Assembly (NCBI RefSeq): GCF_023065955.2
Contig: NW_026622874.1
Coordinates: 80,312,917 to 80,376,916 of the forward strand
DNA from: Ursus arctos
Taxonomy: Eukaryota; Chordata; Mammalia; Carnivora; Ursidae
Length of the DNA stretch: 64,000 bases
Reading direction: 5' to 3'
Within the stretch, counting starts at the first letter, position 1. Each line of letters starts with the position of its first letter. Position numbers and translations under genes: made by a program. A model generated the notes under the pieces. The model worked only from the letters and a program-made list of their open reading frames with translations, made no database searches and was not told the DNA's origin. Of this stretch, positions 11,702 to 23,666 are shown in pieces.

Positions 11702-14565
11702 AGGAGAGGACAAAAATAAATAAAATCAAAAATGTAAGAGGTGAATTAACAACCAACATCACAAGAACACATAGGATCATAAGAGAACATTATGAACACT
11801 TATCTGCCAACAAATAAGACAACCTACAAGAAATTGATCAATTGCTAGAAACATATAAGCTTCTAAAATGGAATGAAGAACAGAAAATTGGAACAGACCA
11901 ATTACTAGCAATGAAATTGAATCAGTAATCAAAAACCTCTGATCCAAAAGATGAGGACTGGATGGTTTCACAACTGAATTCCACCAAATAATTAAGGAAC
12001 ATTTAATACCTATTCTTCTCAAACTATTCTAAAATACAGAAGAGAAGGATAAGCTTCCAAATTCATTCTATGAGGCCAGCATGACCCTGATGCTCAAACC
12101 AGATAAACACACTACAAAATAAGGAAACTAAAGGCCAGTATCTCTGATGAAACTAGATGCAAAAATTCCCAACAAAATTTTAGCAAACTGAATCCAACAG
12201 GGCATTAAAAAACAAAAACCATTCCCCCCGGTCAAGTGGGATTTCTTCCAGGGATGCGAGGGTGGGTCAATATGCACAAATCAAGGCGACAGATCATAGT
12301 AACAAGAGACAGAAAAACAACTATATGATCATGTCAATAGATGAAGAAAAATCATTTAACGAGGACAACATCTATTCATTATTAAAATGCTCAACGAAGT
12401 AGGAATAGAGGAAACATACCTCAACAGAATAAAGGTCAGCTATGAAAAACCCATGGCTAACATCACCCTCAGTGCTGAAAAACTGAGAGCTTTCACTCTA
12501 GGTTCAGGAGCAAGACAAACATGTCCACTCTCACCACATTTACTCGACATATTACTGAGTCCTAGACACAGCGATCAGACAAGAAGAAATAAAAGGCACT
12601 CATATTGGTAATGAAAAAAACAAAATTTTCCCCTATCTGTAGATGACATGAGACTATGACATGAGACTATACAGAGAAAACCCTAAAGACTCTACCAAAA
12701 AAACTCCTAGAAGCAATCAATAAATTCAGTAAAGCTTCAGGATACAAAATTTATATATGTTGCATTTGTATATGCTCCTAATGAAGTTGTAGAAACCAAA
12801 ATTAAGAAAACAGTCCTGTTGACAGTTGCACCATAAAGTTTAAAATACCTAGCAATCAACTGAACCAAGGAGGTGAAATGCCTGTACTCTGAAAGCTATC
12901 CAACACTGGCGAAAGAAACTGAAGATGACAGAAGCAAATCCATGAGCAAATTCCATGTTCATCAATTGGGAGAACCAATATTAAAATGTCCCTGCCACCT
13001 GAGGGAACCCACAGATTTAATGCAATCCCTATCAAAATACCAACAGCAGTTTTTCACTCAACCAGAATAAAGAATCTTAAAATTTGTACAGAACACAAAG
13101 ACCCTGAATGACCAAAACAATCTTGAAAAAGAACAAAACTGGAGGTATCACAATTCCAGATTTCAAGACATACTATAACTCTGTAATAATCAAAACAATA
13201 TGACCTGGCACAAAAATGAATACACAGATCAATGGAATAGGACAGTCCAGAAATAACCCCATCTTTATATGGTCAATTCATCCATGACAAAGGAGACCAG
13301 AATACACAATGGGGAAAAGACTTGTCTCTTCAACAAATGGTGCTGGAAAAACTGGACGCCCACCCACAAAACAATGAAACCAACCACTTCCTTACACCAC
13401 CCACAAAAATAGACTCAAAATAGATTAAAGACCCACATGTGAGACCTGAAACCATAAAATTCCTAAAAGAATACATGCAGTAATTTTTTTGACATCAGCT
13501 ATGGGAACAATTTTCTAAGCTAGGTCTCCTCTGGCAAGGGACACAAAAGCAAAATTAATTAACTGGGATTACAACAAAATATTAACTTTTGCTCAGTGAA
13601 GGAAGCTACCAACAAAACACAAAGGCAATATACTGAATGCGAGATGTTTGCAAATGATGTGTCTAATAAGAAGTTAATATCCAAAATACATATAGAACTT
13701 ATACAATGCCACACCAAAAAAACCCCAAAGTATCCAATTAAAAATAAGCAGAGGACATGAATAGACATTTCTCTCTAAAGAAATACAGATGGTCAACAGA
13801 CACCTGAAAAGATGCTTACTTTCACTAATCATGGGGGAAATTCAAATCAGAATAAGATATCATCTCACACACATCATAAGGGGTAGAAGAAAAAACACAA
13901 GAAATAACAAGTGTTGTTGAGGATTGGAGGAAAAGGTACCCTCATGCACTGCTGGTGGGAATGCAAACTGATACAGCCACTACGGAAAACAAGATGTGGG
14001 TTCCTCACAAAATTTCTAAATACCATACAATCCAGTAATTCCACAGTGGGCATTTACCCAAGGTAAATGAAAACACTAATTTGAGAAGAGAGATGCACCC
14101 CTACATTAACTGAGGCATTATTACCACAGCCAAGATACGGAGGCAACCCAAGTGTCCGTCCATACATTAGTGGATATAGAAGATGTAGTATATATTCAAT
14201 AAAACATTACTCAGATATTAAAAAGAAGTTGAGATCTTGCCATTTGCAACAACATGGATGGATCTAGAAGATATAATGCCAAGCGAAAGAAGTCAGAGAG
14301 AGACAAATACCATGTGATTTCACTCATATCTGGAATTTAATAAACAAAGAAAAAAGATGAATCCAAACAGACTCTTAAATACAGAGAACAAACTGATGGT
14401 TGACAGAGGAGAGGTGGGTGGGGGGATGGGTGAAAAAGATGAAGGGGATTACGAGGACACTGATGGTGATGAGCACAGAGTCATGTATACAGTGGTAGAA
14501 TCATATTGCACACCTGACACTAATATAACACTTACTTATACATGAATAAAAAAAATTTAAAGAAT
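11702..14565 (+). mobile_element. Older L1, 5' truncated, directly abutting the previous L1
   Basis: It begins in ORF2 just upstream of the RT (KINKIKNVRGELTTN), carries a strongly mutated RT and C-terminal domain (MLNEVGIEETYLNRIK near 12387, CWWECKL-type sequence near 13945-13980) and ends with an A-rich 3' tail near 14560. It has more stops than the element at 5494-11698, so it is an older family. Confidence 0.88.
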
Positions 14566-15187
14566 AATGGCACAACAGATTTGTTGATTTCTTTATCTTG
14601 GAATGAAAATGTGACACATTTAGTTTCTGAAATCATTCATAAATTGGAAAAAAAAAATGGGGGTATTGTCCTATTATTGCCCCTATCCAGATATATAATT
14701 GAGTAACTATAGCAGGTCTGTGCAGTATAAGCCATTATTTCTTCCCCCCAAATGATTATGCCCCCTTGCATCTTATTCAGCAAATTACCTTAATTTCATA
14801 CGCAAAAGGTCTCCATTTATGATTTCAAATGTGCAAACCTTAAAATTGCACACATAGGATATATACCTCTTTTCAAATTAAATGAAATGGGGGGGGGAGT
14901 CTTATGTCTAAAATATACCTATATTTACTACATAGTTAAAATATCAAATGAAATACACTATGATGAAATGACATCACACTGATACAGATACATTCCTTTT
15001 TTAAATGACTAGTCAATGTGGGAAGATATTTTCACCTGTGTGGAAAAAGTTAGTAATAACCTACAACAACAAATCCTGAAGTTATACAAAGCTGCATTCT
15101 CCTTAGAAGGCCTATCTTCTTGTCTTACAAGTCACAGGAAGGAGGCATGACAGTATGTGTTATGAATGTACAACTTAGGAAGATACA
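14566..15187. other. AT-rich spacer, nothing recognised
   Basis: Unique-looking AT-rich sequence with short A8 and G8 runs. The mirror is 49849-50470. Confidence 0.5.
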
Positions 15188-15369
15188 GGGGTGCCTGGGT
15201 GGCTCAGTCAGTTAAGCATCTGCTTTTGGCTCCGTTCATGCTCTCAGGGTCCTGGATGGAGTCCTGCATTGGGCTCCCAGCTCAATGGGGACTCTGTTTC
15301 TCCCTCTGCCTCTCCCTCCTGCTCACACTCTCTCTCCCTAAGGAATAAACAAAATCTTAAAAAAAAAAA
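15188..15369 (+). mobile_element. Can-SINE 1
   Basis: Head GGTGCCTGGGTGGCTCAG, box-like CAGTTAAGCATCTGC, CT-rich 3' part, then AAACAAAATCTT and an A tail. Confidence 0.9.
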
Positions 15370-15454
15370 CAAACAAACAGGAAGATATATGAATATATGT
15401 GAATTAGAAAATAAACAAAAGAGAAAAGTGAATAAATTGGAAATGTATGAATTG

Positions 15455-15567
15455 GTGGATGCAAGCACCATTTTTGGGTGTTATATGCAACTAATGAATC
15501 ATCGAGCTTTACATCTAAAAACCAGGGATGTACTGTATGGTGACTAACATAATAAAAAAATATTATC
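15455..15567 (+). mobile_element. L1 3'-end fragment
   Basis: It shares ACTAATGAATCATCGAGCTT and ATGGTGACTAACATAATA with the 3' end of the L1 at 16672-18287. It is a severely 5'-truncated copy with a SINE directly downstream. Confidence 0.8.
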
Positions 15568-15570
15568 ATA

Positions 15571-15768
15571 GGGGCGCCAGGGTGGCTCAGTCATTGCGCA
15601 TCTGCCTTCGGCTCAGGGCATGATCCCGGCGTTATGGGATCGAGCCCCACATCAGGCTCCTCCGCTATGAGCCTGCTTCTTCCTCTCCCACTCGCCCTGC
15701 TTGTGTTCCCTCTCTCGCTGGCTGTCTCTCTCTCTGTCAAATGAATAAATAAAATCTTTTAAAAAAAA
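15571..15768 (+). mobile_element. Can-SINE 2 (arctoid-like variant)
   Basis: Head GGGGCGCCAGGGTGGCTCAG, body with GGCTCCTCCGCTATGAGCC and a tail AATAAATAAAATCTTTT, followed by an A/T-rich low-complexity stretch to about 15820. Confidence 0.92.
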
Positions 15769-15889
15769 TAGTATAATAAAATAATAAAATAAAAATTAAA
15801 AATTAAAAAAATAACATGTTTTTTCTTCCAAAACAGATTCAAAAACTCTGCTTAGTACAATCTTCTCCATATTTAGAAGTGTTCCTGAT

Positions 15890-16116
15890 AATTTTTTTTT
15901 TTAAGATTTATTTTCTTTGAGACAGAAAGCAAAAGCCAGTGGACAGGTAGAAGGAGGGGGAGGAGAGAGAGACAGAGAGAGAGAGAGAGAGCGCGCACCT
16001 GCAGATTCCATGCTGAGTGGGGAAGCCCAACCCAGGGCTCAATCCCAGGACCCTAAGATCAAGACCTGAGCTGAAATCAAGTCAGACACTTAACTCACTG
16101 ACACCCAGGTGCCTCT
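15890..16116 (-). mobile_element. Can-SINE 3 with internal (GA)n
   Basis: The T-rich tail is at the left, a GAGA-rich segment spans about 15962-15993, and the head (CACCCAGGTGCCTC) is at the right. It is more diverged than SINE 2. Confidence 0.85.
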
Positions 16117-16211
16117 GACCTGGGGTTTTGAGGCCAAGTTTTCTCCTAGATTTCAAGCTTCATACCCTGTGTCTGAGCTCTCCAAGCTTTACCTGGGATC
16201 TATTGATGGTC

Positions 16212-16234
16212 TTTTTTTTTTTTTTTTTTTTTTT
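16212..16234. repeat. T23 homopolymer
   Basis: Twenty-three consecutive T. The mirror (48802-48824) has exactly the same length, which matters for judging whether the arms are independent loci. Confidence 0.95.
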
Positions 16235-16244
16235 AATCACCCCT

Positions 16245-16590
16245 GAGTGTACTTGTTTGGCCTTCAGGTCTGATTCAGATTCTTCCTGAAGGATCTGTGC
16301 AGTCTTTAGTCTAATTCCTGTCTGGAATGGGACTGCTCCTAATGGAATTGGGCTAGCCCTCAATCTGAGTCCTTTTAAAAGCAGACCCTTCCAGTGGGAA
16401 CTCTGTCAGTTGCAATTGTGTAGGCTTTGGTCCTATTCCCCTTTGCAACTGCACTCTTCCCTTTGGGACTGTGCCTGTTGGAACTGCACTAGCCTTCAGT
16501 CTCTGGTCTGTTTGGGACTGAACTGTTCTCTCTGAAACTGGGCTGGCCTTTGGTATGATTCCTTCTGGAAACAGGATGGCCTTGAAATTC
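16245..16590. repeat. Degenerate minisatellite, about six ~45-70-bp units
   Basis: A recurring pattern is GG(C/A)CT(G/T)(G)...GCCTT(C/T)GGT, then CTGATTCC-like, then a TGGGACTG...CTCTTCC-like half. Related blocks start near 16255, 16297, 16347, 16418, 16483 and 16537. There is no known family. It is placed between a poly-T tract and an L1. Confidence 0.65.
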
Positions 16591-16671
16591 TTTTATAAGA
16601 AATGGGATCCCAGTCATCAAAATGCTTTAGGGCATTTCACCCATGGGGACACTGGATGGTTTTATGTTTAA

Positions 16672-18287
16672 AAATAGTCTTTAAATTTGTATGGAACCAG
16701 AAAAGGCCCCAAATCTCCAAGGAACTGCTGAAAAGGAAAAACAAATTGGGGGCATCACAATACCGGATTTCGAGCGGTACTACAAAGCTGTGAATTCAAA
16801 GACAGCATGGTACTGGCACAAAAACAGACACATAGACCAATGGAACAGAATAGAGAACCCAGAAATGGACCCTCGGCTCTTTGGGCAACTAATCTTTGAT
16901 ATAGCAGGAAAAAACATCCAGTGGAAAAAAGACAGTCTCTTCAATAAATGGTGCTGGGAAAATTGGACAGCTACATACAAAAGAATGAAACTTGACCAAT
17001 CTCTCACACCATACACAAACATAAACTCCAAGTGGATAAAAGACCTTGATGTGAGACAGGAATCCATCAGAATTCTAGAGGAGAACATAGGCAGCAGCCT
17101 CTATGACATCGGCCAAAGCAAACTTTTTCATGACACATCTCCAAAGGCAGGAGAAACAAAAGATAAAATGAACTTATGGGACTTCATCAAGATAAAAAGC
17201 TTCTGCACAGCCAAGGAAACAGTCAAAAAAATCTAAGAGGCAGCCCACGGAATGGGAGAAGATATCTGCAAATGATGCTACAGATAAAAGACTGGTATCC
17301 AAGATCTACAAAGAACTTCTCAAACTCAATACACGAGAAACAAATAAATAAAAAAATGGGCAGAAGATACGAACAGACACTTTTCCAATGATGACATACA
17401 AATGGCTAACAGACACACGAAAAAATGTTCAAAATCCTTAGCCATCAGGGAAATTCAAATCAAAACCACACTGAGATACCACCTTACGCCAGTTAGAATG
17501 GCAAAAATAGACAAGGCAAGAAACAACAATTGTTGGAGAGGATGTGGAGAAAGGGGATCCCTCCTACATTGTTGGTGGGAATGCAAGTTGGTACAGCCAC
17601 TCCCGAAAACAGTGTGGAGGTCCCTTAAAAAGTTCAAAATTGAGCTACCCTATGATCCAGCCATTGCACTACTGGGTGTTTACCACAAAGATACAGATGT
17701 AGTGAAGAGAAGGGCCATATGCACCCCAATGTTCATAGCAGCATTGTCCACAATAGCTAAATCGTGGAAGGAGCCGAGATGCCCTTCAACAGATGACTGG
17801 ATTAAGAAGTTGTGGTCCATATATACAATGGAATATTACTCCGCTATCAGAAAGAATGATTTCTCAACATTTGCTGCAACATGGACGGCACTGGAGCAGA
17901 TAATGCTAAGTGAAATAAGTCAAGCAGAGAAAGACAATTATCATATGATTTCTCTCATCTGTGGAACATAAGAACTAGGATGATCGCTAGGGGAAGAAAG
18001 GGATAAAGAAAGGGGGGTAATCACAAGGGGGAATGAAACATGAGAGACTATGGACTATGAGAAACAAACTGAGGGCCTCACAGGGGAGGGTGGTGGGGGA
18101 ATGGGATAGACCGGTGATGGGTAGTAAGGAGGGCACATATTGCATGTTGCACTGGGGGTTATAAGCAACTAACGAATCATCGAACTTTACATCGGAAACC
18201 GGGGATGTACTTATGGTGACTAACATAATATAATAAAAAATCATTAAAAAAAATAAAAAATAAATAAAACAAAATAAAATAAAATAA
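16672..18287 (+). mobile_element. Young L1, 5' truncated, ORF2 C-terminus and 3' UTR
   Basis: It starts within ORF2 ([15 protein letters not shown] in one frame) and carries long open stretches at 16691-17236 and 17402-17971, ending ...ISLICGT and stop. A 3' UTR and an A-rich tail follow. It includes the Cys/Trp-rich [19 protein letters not shown] region. Only a few frameshifts are seen, so it is younger than its neighbours. Both clustered arm differences (17857 and 17860) are here and change Asp to Glu. Confidence 0.92.
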
Positions 18288-18565
18288 GGGGGCAATATGA
18301 GAAAAAAAAAAAACAAATTATGGTCCCTCTGGAGGCATATTTTTAAATAAATGGACTGACCTAACCTGAAATAATTGACAACTTCAATGGCCATGATGAG
18401 GAACTTTTGATCATCCCAACCTTAATTTTCTCACACCTGAATGGACTGCCATGGTTCTAAAATTGACAAAACAGGATACCGATTACAATAGGTATTTGGA
18501 AGCTGCCAAATGCTAACAAGAATCGAAAATTGCATCTCTCCAAATACAATTTGTAAACTAAATGA

Positions 18566-18757
18566 GGGGGCGACGGGGTGGCTCAGTCAAGTGAGAGTCT
18601 GCCTTCTGCTCAGGTCTTCATCCCAGGGTCCTGAGCTGAGTTCCCCATCAGTCTCCCTGCTCAGTGGGGAGCCTGCTTCTCCCTCTCCCTCTGCCTGCCA
18701 CTCTCCCTGCCTGTGCTCTGTCTCTGTCAAATAAATAATTTTAAAAAATTAAATAAA
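18566..18757 (+). mobile_element. Can-SINE 4
   Basis: Head GGGCGACGGGGTGGCTCAGT, CT-rich body and tail CAAATAAATAATTTTAAAAA. TAAATGA flanks both sides and is a possible target-site duplication. Confidence 0.88.
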
Positions 18758-18760
18758 TGA

Positions 18761-19215
18761 TGCAAGCATACAATTAAAGAGACAAAACAGGGCTTCTGAG
18801 TCCTCTTCTTCTCCTCCCCCACTTTCTTTGTCTAAGGAGGGGAGGCAACCACATTGTGCTCAGGCCACACCTCAGGCCCCACCTCCAGCACCATCTCCCT
18901 CTGTTATCTCTGCACCCTCTCATCTCCTCTGCTCCCACACTCTTATCTGATGTGGGAAACAAAGACAGAAGAAAAATTGTTAAATTTCCTTACTTCCTAG
19001 AGCCCAAGTCCTTGAAACAGGCAGAGTGACATTCCTCTAGGGACTCAACTGCCTTGATGTTAATACTTTGCTAAGGCCTCTCTCCCTCTTTTCCTTTTAC
19101 CAAACCTTCCTTTTCCTCTGAAGCTCTCTCTGCTTCCTCCTCTCCTAAACCTCTTGAAACCTGCCCCTTTGAAGTTAAATCTCCTGAGGATCTAAATAGA
19201 TCCCACATTTCCAAC
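18761..19215 (+). pseudogene. Possible ERV gag-derived segment
   Basis: A pyrimidine-rich stretch encodes Pro/Ser-rich broken frames, of the kind seen in gag linker regions. It lies directly before the ERV pol remnant, from which SINE 5 and an L1 3' fragment now separate it. The assignment rests on position and composition only. Confidence 0.3.
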
Positions 19216-19216
19216 T

Positions 19217-19417
19217 TTTTTTTTTAAAGGTTTTATTTATTTATTTGACAGAGATAGAGACAGCCAGCGAGAGAGGGAACACAAGCAGGGGGAGTGGGAG
19301 AGGAAGAAGCAGGCTCATAGCGGAGGAGCCTGATGTGGGGCTCGATCCCATAACACCGGGATCACGCCCTGAGCCAAAGGCAGTTGCTTAACCACTGTGC
19401 CACCCAGGCGCCCCCCA
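19217..19417 (-). mobile_element. Can-SINE 5 (arctoid-like variant)
   Basis: Tail-to-head orientation is reversed. The body contains the complement of the GGCTCCTCCGCTATGAGCC variant. CCAAC followed by a T run occurs on both sides and is a likely target-site duplication. Confidence 0.92.
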
Positions 19418-19435
19418 ACTTTTTTTTTTTTTTTT

Positions 19436-19670
19436 GACTACAGTTGACACACAATATTACATTAGTTTCAGGTGTACAACTTAGTGATTCTATAACTTTA
19501 TACATTAGGCTATATTCACCACAAGTACAGCTACCGTCTATCCCATTACATCACTACGAACCATCATTGACTGTATTCCTTATGCTCTGCTTTTTATTCC
19601 CATGACTTACTCATTTCATTACTGGAGGCCTATATCTCCCTCTCCCCTTCACCCATTTTGCCCACCACAT
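19436..19670 (-). mobile_element. L1 3' UTR fragment
   Basis: Contains TTTCAGGTGTACAACTTAGT and ATTCACCACAAGTACAGCTA, typical of the reversed L1 3' UTR. It was inserted into the ERV. Confidence 0.75.
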
Positions 19671-19671
19671 G

Positions 19672-22437
19672 ATAGTGAGTGTGCTGTGGGCTCTCCTTTG
19701 TTACAATATGTAGATGATTGGCATCTCTGCTCCCCTCCTCACACCTCTTCACAGGAAGACAGCATCCACCTGGGAAAACTTTTGGCCTTAAAAGGGTCAT
19801 GCAGTCTCCAAAGAAAAACTGCAGTTTGCTCAAACTCAGCTTAGGTATTTAGGTCACCTGATCTCAGAACAAGGACAGTACCTGGATCCAGGTAGACTCA
19901 AGGCATCCTCAATTTCCCACAACCTAAAACTAAGCACCAATGACCAGGCTTTCCTGGACTGGCCAGCTACTGTCAACAGTGGATTCCAAACTTCTCTTTT
20001 AAGGCTCAGCTGCTGTACATTTTACTAAAACATGAGAAACCTAACACAATTATTCAGAAAGAGGGGGATGACACCGCTTTGAAACTTTAAACAAAAGTCT
20101 ACCATTAGCCCCTGCCCTTGGAACTCCTAATGACCAACTTCCCTTTTTCATCTCTCTGATACGGAAGGGAATGTCCTTGCAGTGCTCACCCCAAAACACA
20201 AGGACCACCATCATCCCACAAGGTATAAGAGTCAACAGGTAGATGCTATGGCTGGGGGATACCCGCCTGCCTCAGAGCCATTCCTGCCACTGCCCTCTGG
20301 GATAAGGCCACTGAAGAATTCATCACACCATCCCCTTTAACCATCGCTGCACCCCATGTAGTAGAAGCCCTTCTGAACTCTCCTCACACTCAACATTTTC
20401 CAGACAGTCACCTCACCTCCTATGAAATCCTCCTGGTACCACTCCTCACATAACTCTTTCTGGTTCCAAAAGCCTCAACCCAGCCACCCTTCTCCCCTCC
20501 TTCACAGATGAAACCCCCCCACAGCCACTTCACACCGACAGGTCACCTGTTGACTCCCTGTGACAATTTTCAGCAAATTGCTCTAACCAAAGCACACTTT
20601 TCATGCTTTCCTGATGGTTCTTACTTAGAGGAGGAAAATGATAAATATCTCGCCAGCTAAGCTACCACAACTCCCTTTGAGGACACTGAGGCAGCACCTT
20701 TCCCTCTGGCTACTTCAGCCCAGCAGGATGAGTTCTGTGTCCTTAAGGCAGCTTCTATTGTAGCCGAGGGCAGCACTGCAAACATGTAAGGTGATACTCG
20801 GTATATGCTTTGGATAGCTAGCTCATGGTTTTGGAATATTATGGAAGAAACGAGGTTTCCTTCCTTACAATGGGGATGAGATTAAAAATGGCTGCTAGGT
20901 CTAAAATTCATCAGATGCCATGCTTTTGCCTGCAGATCTAGCTATTATTAAGGTCCCAGGGATATTCTGCACTTGACTTTCTGGAGGCCAAAGGAAACCA
21001 CCTGGCTTATAGTTCTGCCCAAAAAAAGCTGCTCAAAAGGACACCGAGAGCCAGACCTCTGTCATGTTCTGAAGGGATGTCCTACCAACTGACAATTGGG
21101 AAAAATTGAGCAGACATGGCCAACAACAGGGCCCAGACAAGGAGAAACAATGTTGGGAATCTGATGACTAGTTGATAAAAAGAGAGAATTCTGGTTTGGA
21201 TCAAATAACAATATGGCCATCTCCAAAATTCTAAAATTCCCACTCCTGACAACTGTACAAATATTAAACCATTGGTCTACTGACAAACTGATAGGGTTGA
21301 TGAACCAGTATTGGTGGGGAAATGCTAAGAAGACTGCAGAAAGTGCCAACCTTGCTTGTCCCACTTGTCCAAAATACGATCCTGGAAAACAAATCCATAC
21401 CTCCCCTGGGCATTTTAGACTGCTCAATGAACCATTTGAGATTTGGCAACTGGATTTCATGCAACTTTCTCATCTCATGGAAATAAGTTTGTGTTAGTCA
21501 ATGTGCCTATGTTATCTCACTGGACCAAAGCTTTCCCTTGTAGAAAGGCCAATGACTCTTCTGTGGCTAAAATCCTGTTAGAAAAAATTCTCTCTCCGGG
21601 AAAAGCTCTCTTGAACACCACAATGACCAGAAAACCCATTCTACCGTGCAGGCATTTCACTGAGTTTGTGATCTTTGGCCGGTTTTACAATACTTTCATT
21701 GTACATTACTATCCCCTAACCTCACAACTGGTCCAACACCATAATGGCAACACTGGGGACCCAATTGGCAAAATCTGCAGAGACTTTCCAATGACCTGGG
21801 CCAAAGGCATTGCCAATACTTCTTCTAAATCTCAAGGCCATCCCCTTTGGAGCTCTGACTCCCAACCTTGGAGATAGTCACTGGATATCCATGCATTTGA
21901 CCTCTGCCCCCTTTTGACCTGGAGTTGAGAAAAGGGGATATATTTCAATAATGCAAAGATCTAGTTGCTTCTATCAAAATGAACACTGTTGTAGCAGAGC
22001 AATCTTTTCAGTGTCCACTCCCAGGGGATAATTATCTTGACCATCACACCCTGCAAGCTGGGGATTCTTTCTCTTGGGAAAGACACTTCCACAGAGATTC
22101 TCTTCAACCTCCCTTGAGAGGACCTTATCGGATACTGCTAACCAAACCTTGTGCTGCCAAATCCCAGGGAATGGGCTCTTGGGTCCACGGGACACATTTA
22201 AAGAAGGCACCAGACCCTGACTGGACCTGGACACCATCTGGTCACGAGAACATAAATACTTCCCAAATTGAAAGAGAAAACATCTGGGGAGACAGCTTTC
22301 CCCCACATGTCCGGACCAGGCCTGCATTCCTTTTCTCACTGTTGCTCCTCCTACCTCTTTTGTGCAAAGAACATGCCTTTTTCTGCATTTCCCAGTCTCT
22401 TGCAAAAGGAGGAAACCTCTTTGGAGTATGACCTTTC
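19672..22437 (+). mobile_element. Endogenous retrovirus remnant (pol, start of env), gammaretrovirus-like
   Basis: The order is as in a class I ERV. The RT palm with YVDD is at 19707-19718 and the RT connection follows to about 20000. A decayed RNase H-like stretch (about 20500-20960) comes next. The integrase zinc-binding region ends in CPTC near 21360, and the integrase core starts around WQLDF near 21445. The integrase C-terminal domain runs from about 22030 to 22230 (LRGPYRILLT, GSWVHGTHLKKAP). After it, a hydrophobic stretch (FLFSLLLLLPLLC) near 22330 looks like an env leader. Multiple frameshifts and stops occur, and no LTR was recognised on either side. It is non-functional. Confidence 0.75.
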
Positions 22438-22836
22438 CAGAAATAGCCTCATTTTTATCTTGTGAGCATTTCTAGAGTTTTAGAAGTTTCAGAATTCAAA
22501 AGTCTTTCTTTTACCTAAACTATTAACTGCACCCTGATTCCTTTTGTTTGTTTTTGTTTTGTTTTTGTTTGGTTTCTTTAAAGAAACAGAATTTTTAATT
22601 TATTAAAAACATTAAAGACAAATAAAAAAAAAAACCATGCCGTGTTTATAGACAGAGAAATTCAAAATCATAAAAAAATGTCAATACTTTTCCAATTGCC
22701 TTGTATATTTTATGCAGCAGCAATTAATATCCCAATATGAGTTTGCAAGAAATATGACAGGCTAATTCTAAACTTGATACGGAAGAGCAAAGACCCATAG
22801 ACAGCCAAGATGCTTCTGAAGAAAAAGGAAAGGGGA

Positions 22837-23012
22837 GGGCGCCTGGGTGGCCTCATTCGGTTAAGCATCTGCCTTCGGCTCAGGTCATGATCCCAGGTCC
22901 TGGGATCCAGTCCCACATCGGGTTCCCTGCTCGGCGGGAGTCTGCTTCTCCCTCTGCACCCCCTCCCATGTGCACAAAAATAAGTAAATAAAATCTTTAG
23001 GGGGGAAAAAAA
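22837..23012 (+). mobile_element. Can-SINE 6
   Basis: Head GGGCGCCTGGGTGGCCTCA, body with CGGGTTCCCTGCTCGGCGG and a tail TAAATAAAATCTTTAG. Confidence 0.9.
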
Positions 23013-23452
23013 GGAATAAGGAAAGGAGAACTGCCCCACCAGATATCAAGAATTATTATGAAGCTATAAGATTTAGGATAGGGTGTTATTCATGCTGGGA
23101 GACTAATGACTACCACTAGTGCACCCAGACCAGAATCACAAATGTATGAGAACTTCATCCATGACACAGGGGGCACTACAGATCACTGGGGAATGGTGTA
23201 TGAAATACATGATGTCAGGACAACTGGTCATCCACATGGTAGATCTCTATCTCCTGCCATACACAAAATCTAATTTCCAATGGATTTACCGACTTCAAAA
23301 TGAAAGATAAAACTGGTTAAACTTGCAGAAGAATATATAGAAAGATATCTTTATGATCCCAGGATAAGAAAATACTTCTTCACCAAGGCAAAAAACATTC
23401 TTCAGAAAGAAAATTGGTAAGCATGACAACGTTAAAATTAAGAATTTTTGCT

Positions 23453-23666
23453 GGGATGCCTGGGTGTCTCAGTCGTTGAGCGTCTGCCTTCAGCTCAGGG
23501 CGTGATCCCAGAGTCCTGGGATGCAGCCCCACATCCAGCCCTGCATCAGGCTCCCTGCTCTGCTGGGAGCCTGCCTCTTCCTCTCCCACTCCGTCTGCTT
23601 GTGTTCCCTCTCTCACGGGCTCTCTCTTTCTCTGTCAAATAAATAAATAAAATCTTAAAAAAAAAA
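23453..23666 (+). mobile_element. Can-SINE 7
   Basis: Head GGGATGCCTGGGTGTCTCAG, tail AAATAAATAAAATCTT plus A10. Confidence 0.9.

Noticed and set aside
17402..17971. A 189-codon Cys/Trp-rich frame
   Set aside because: It is the C-terminal part of L1 ORF2.
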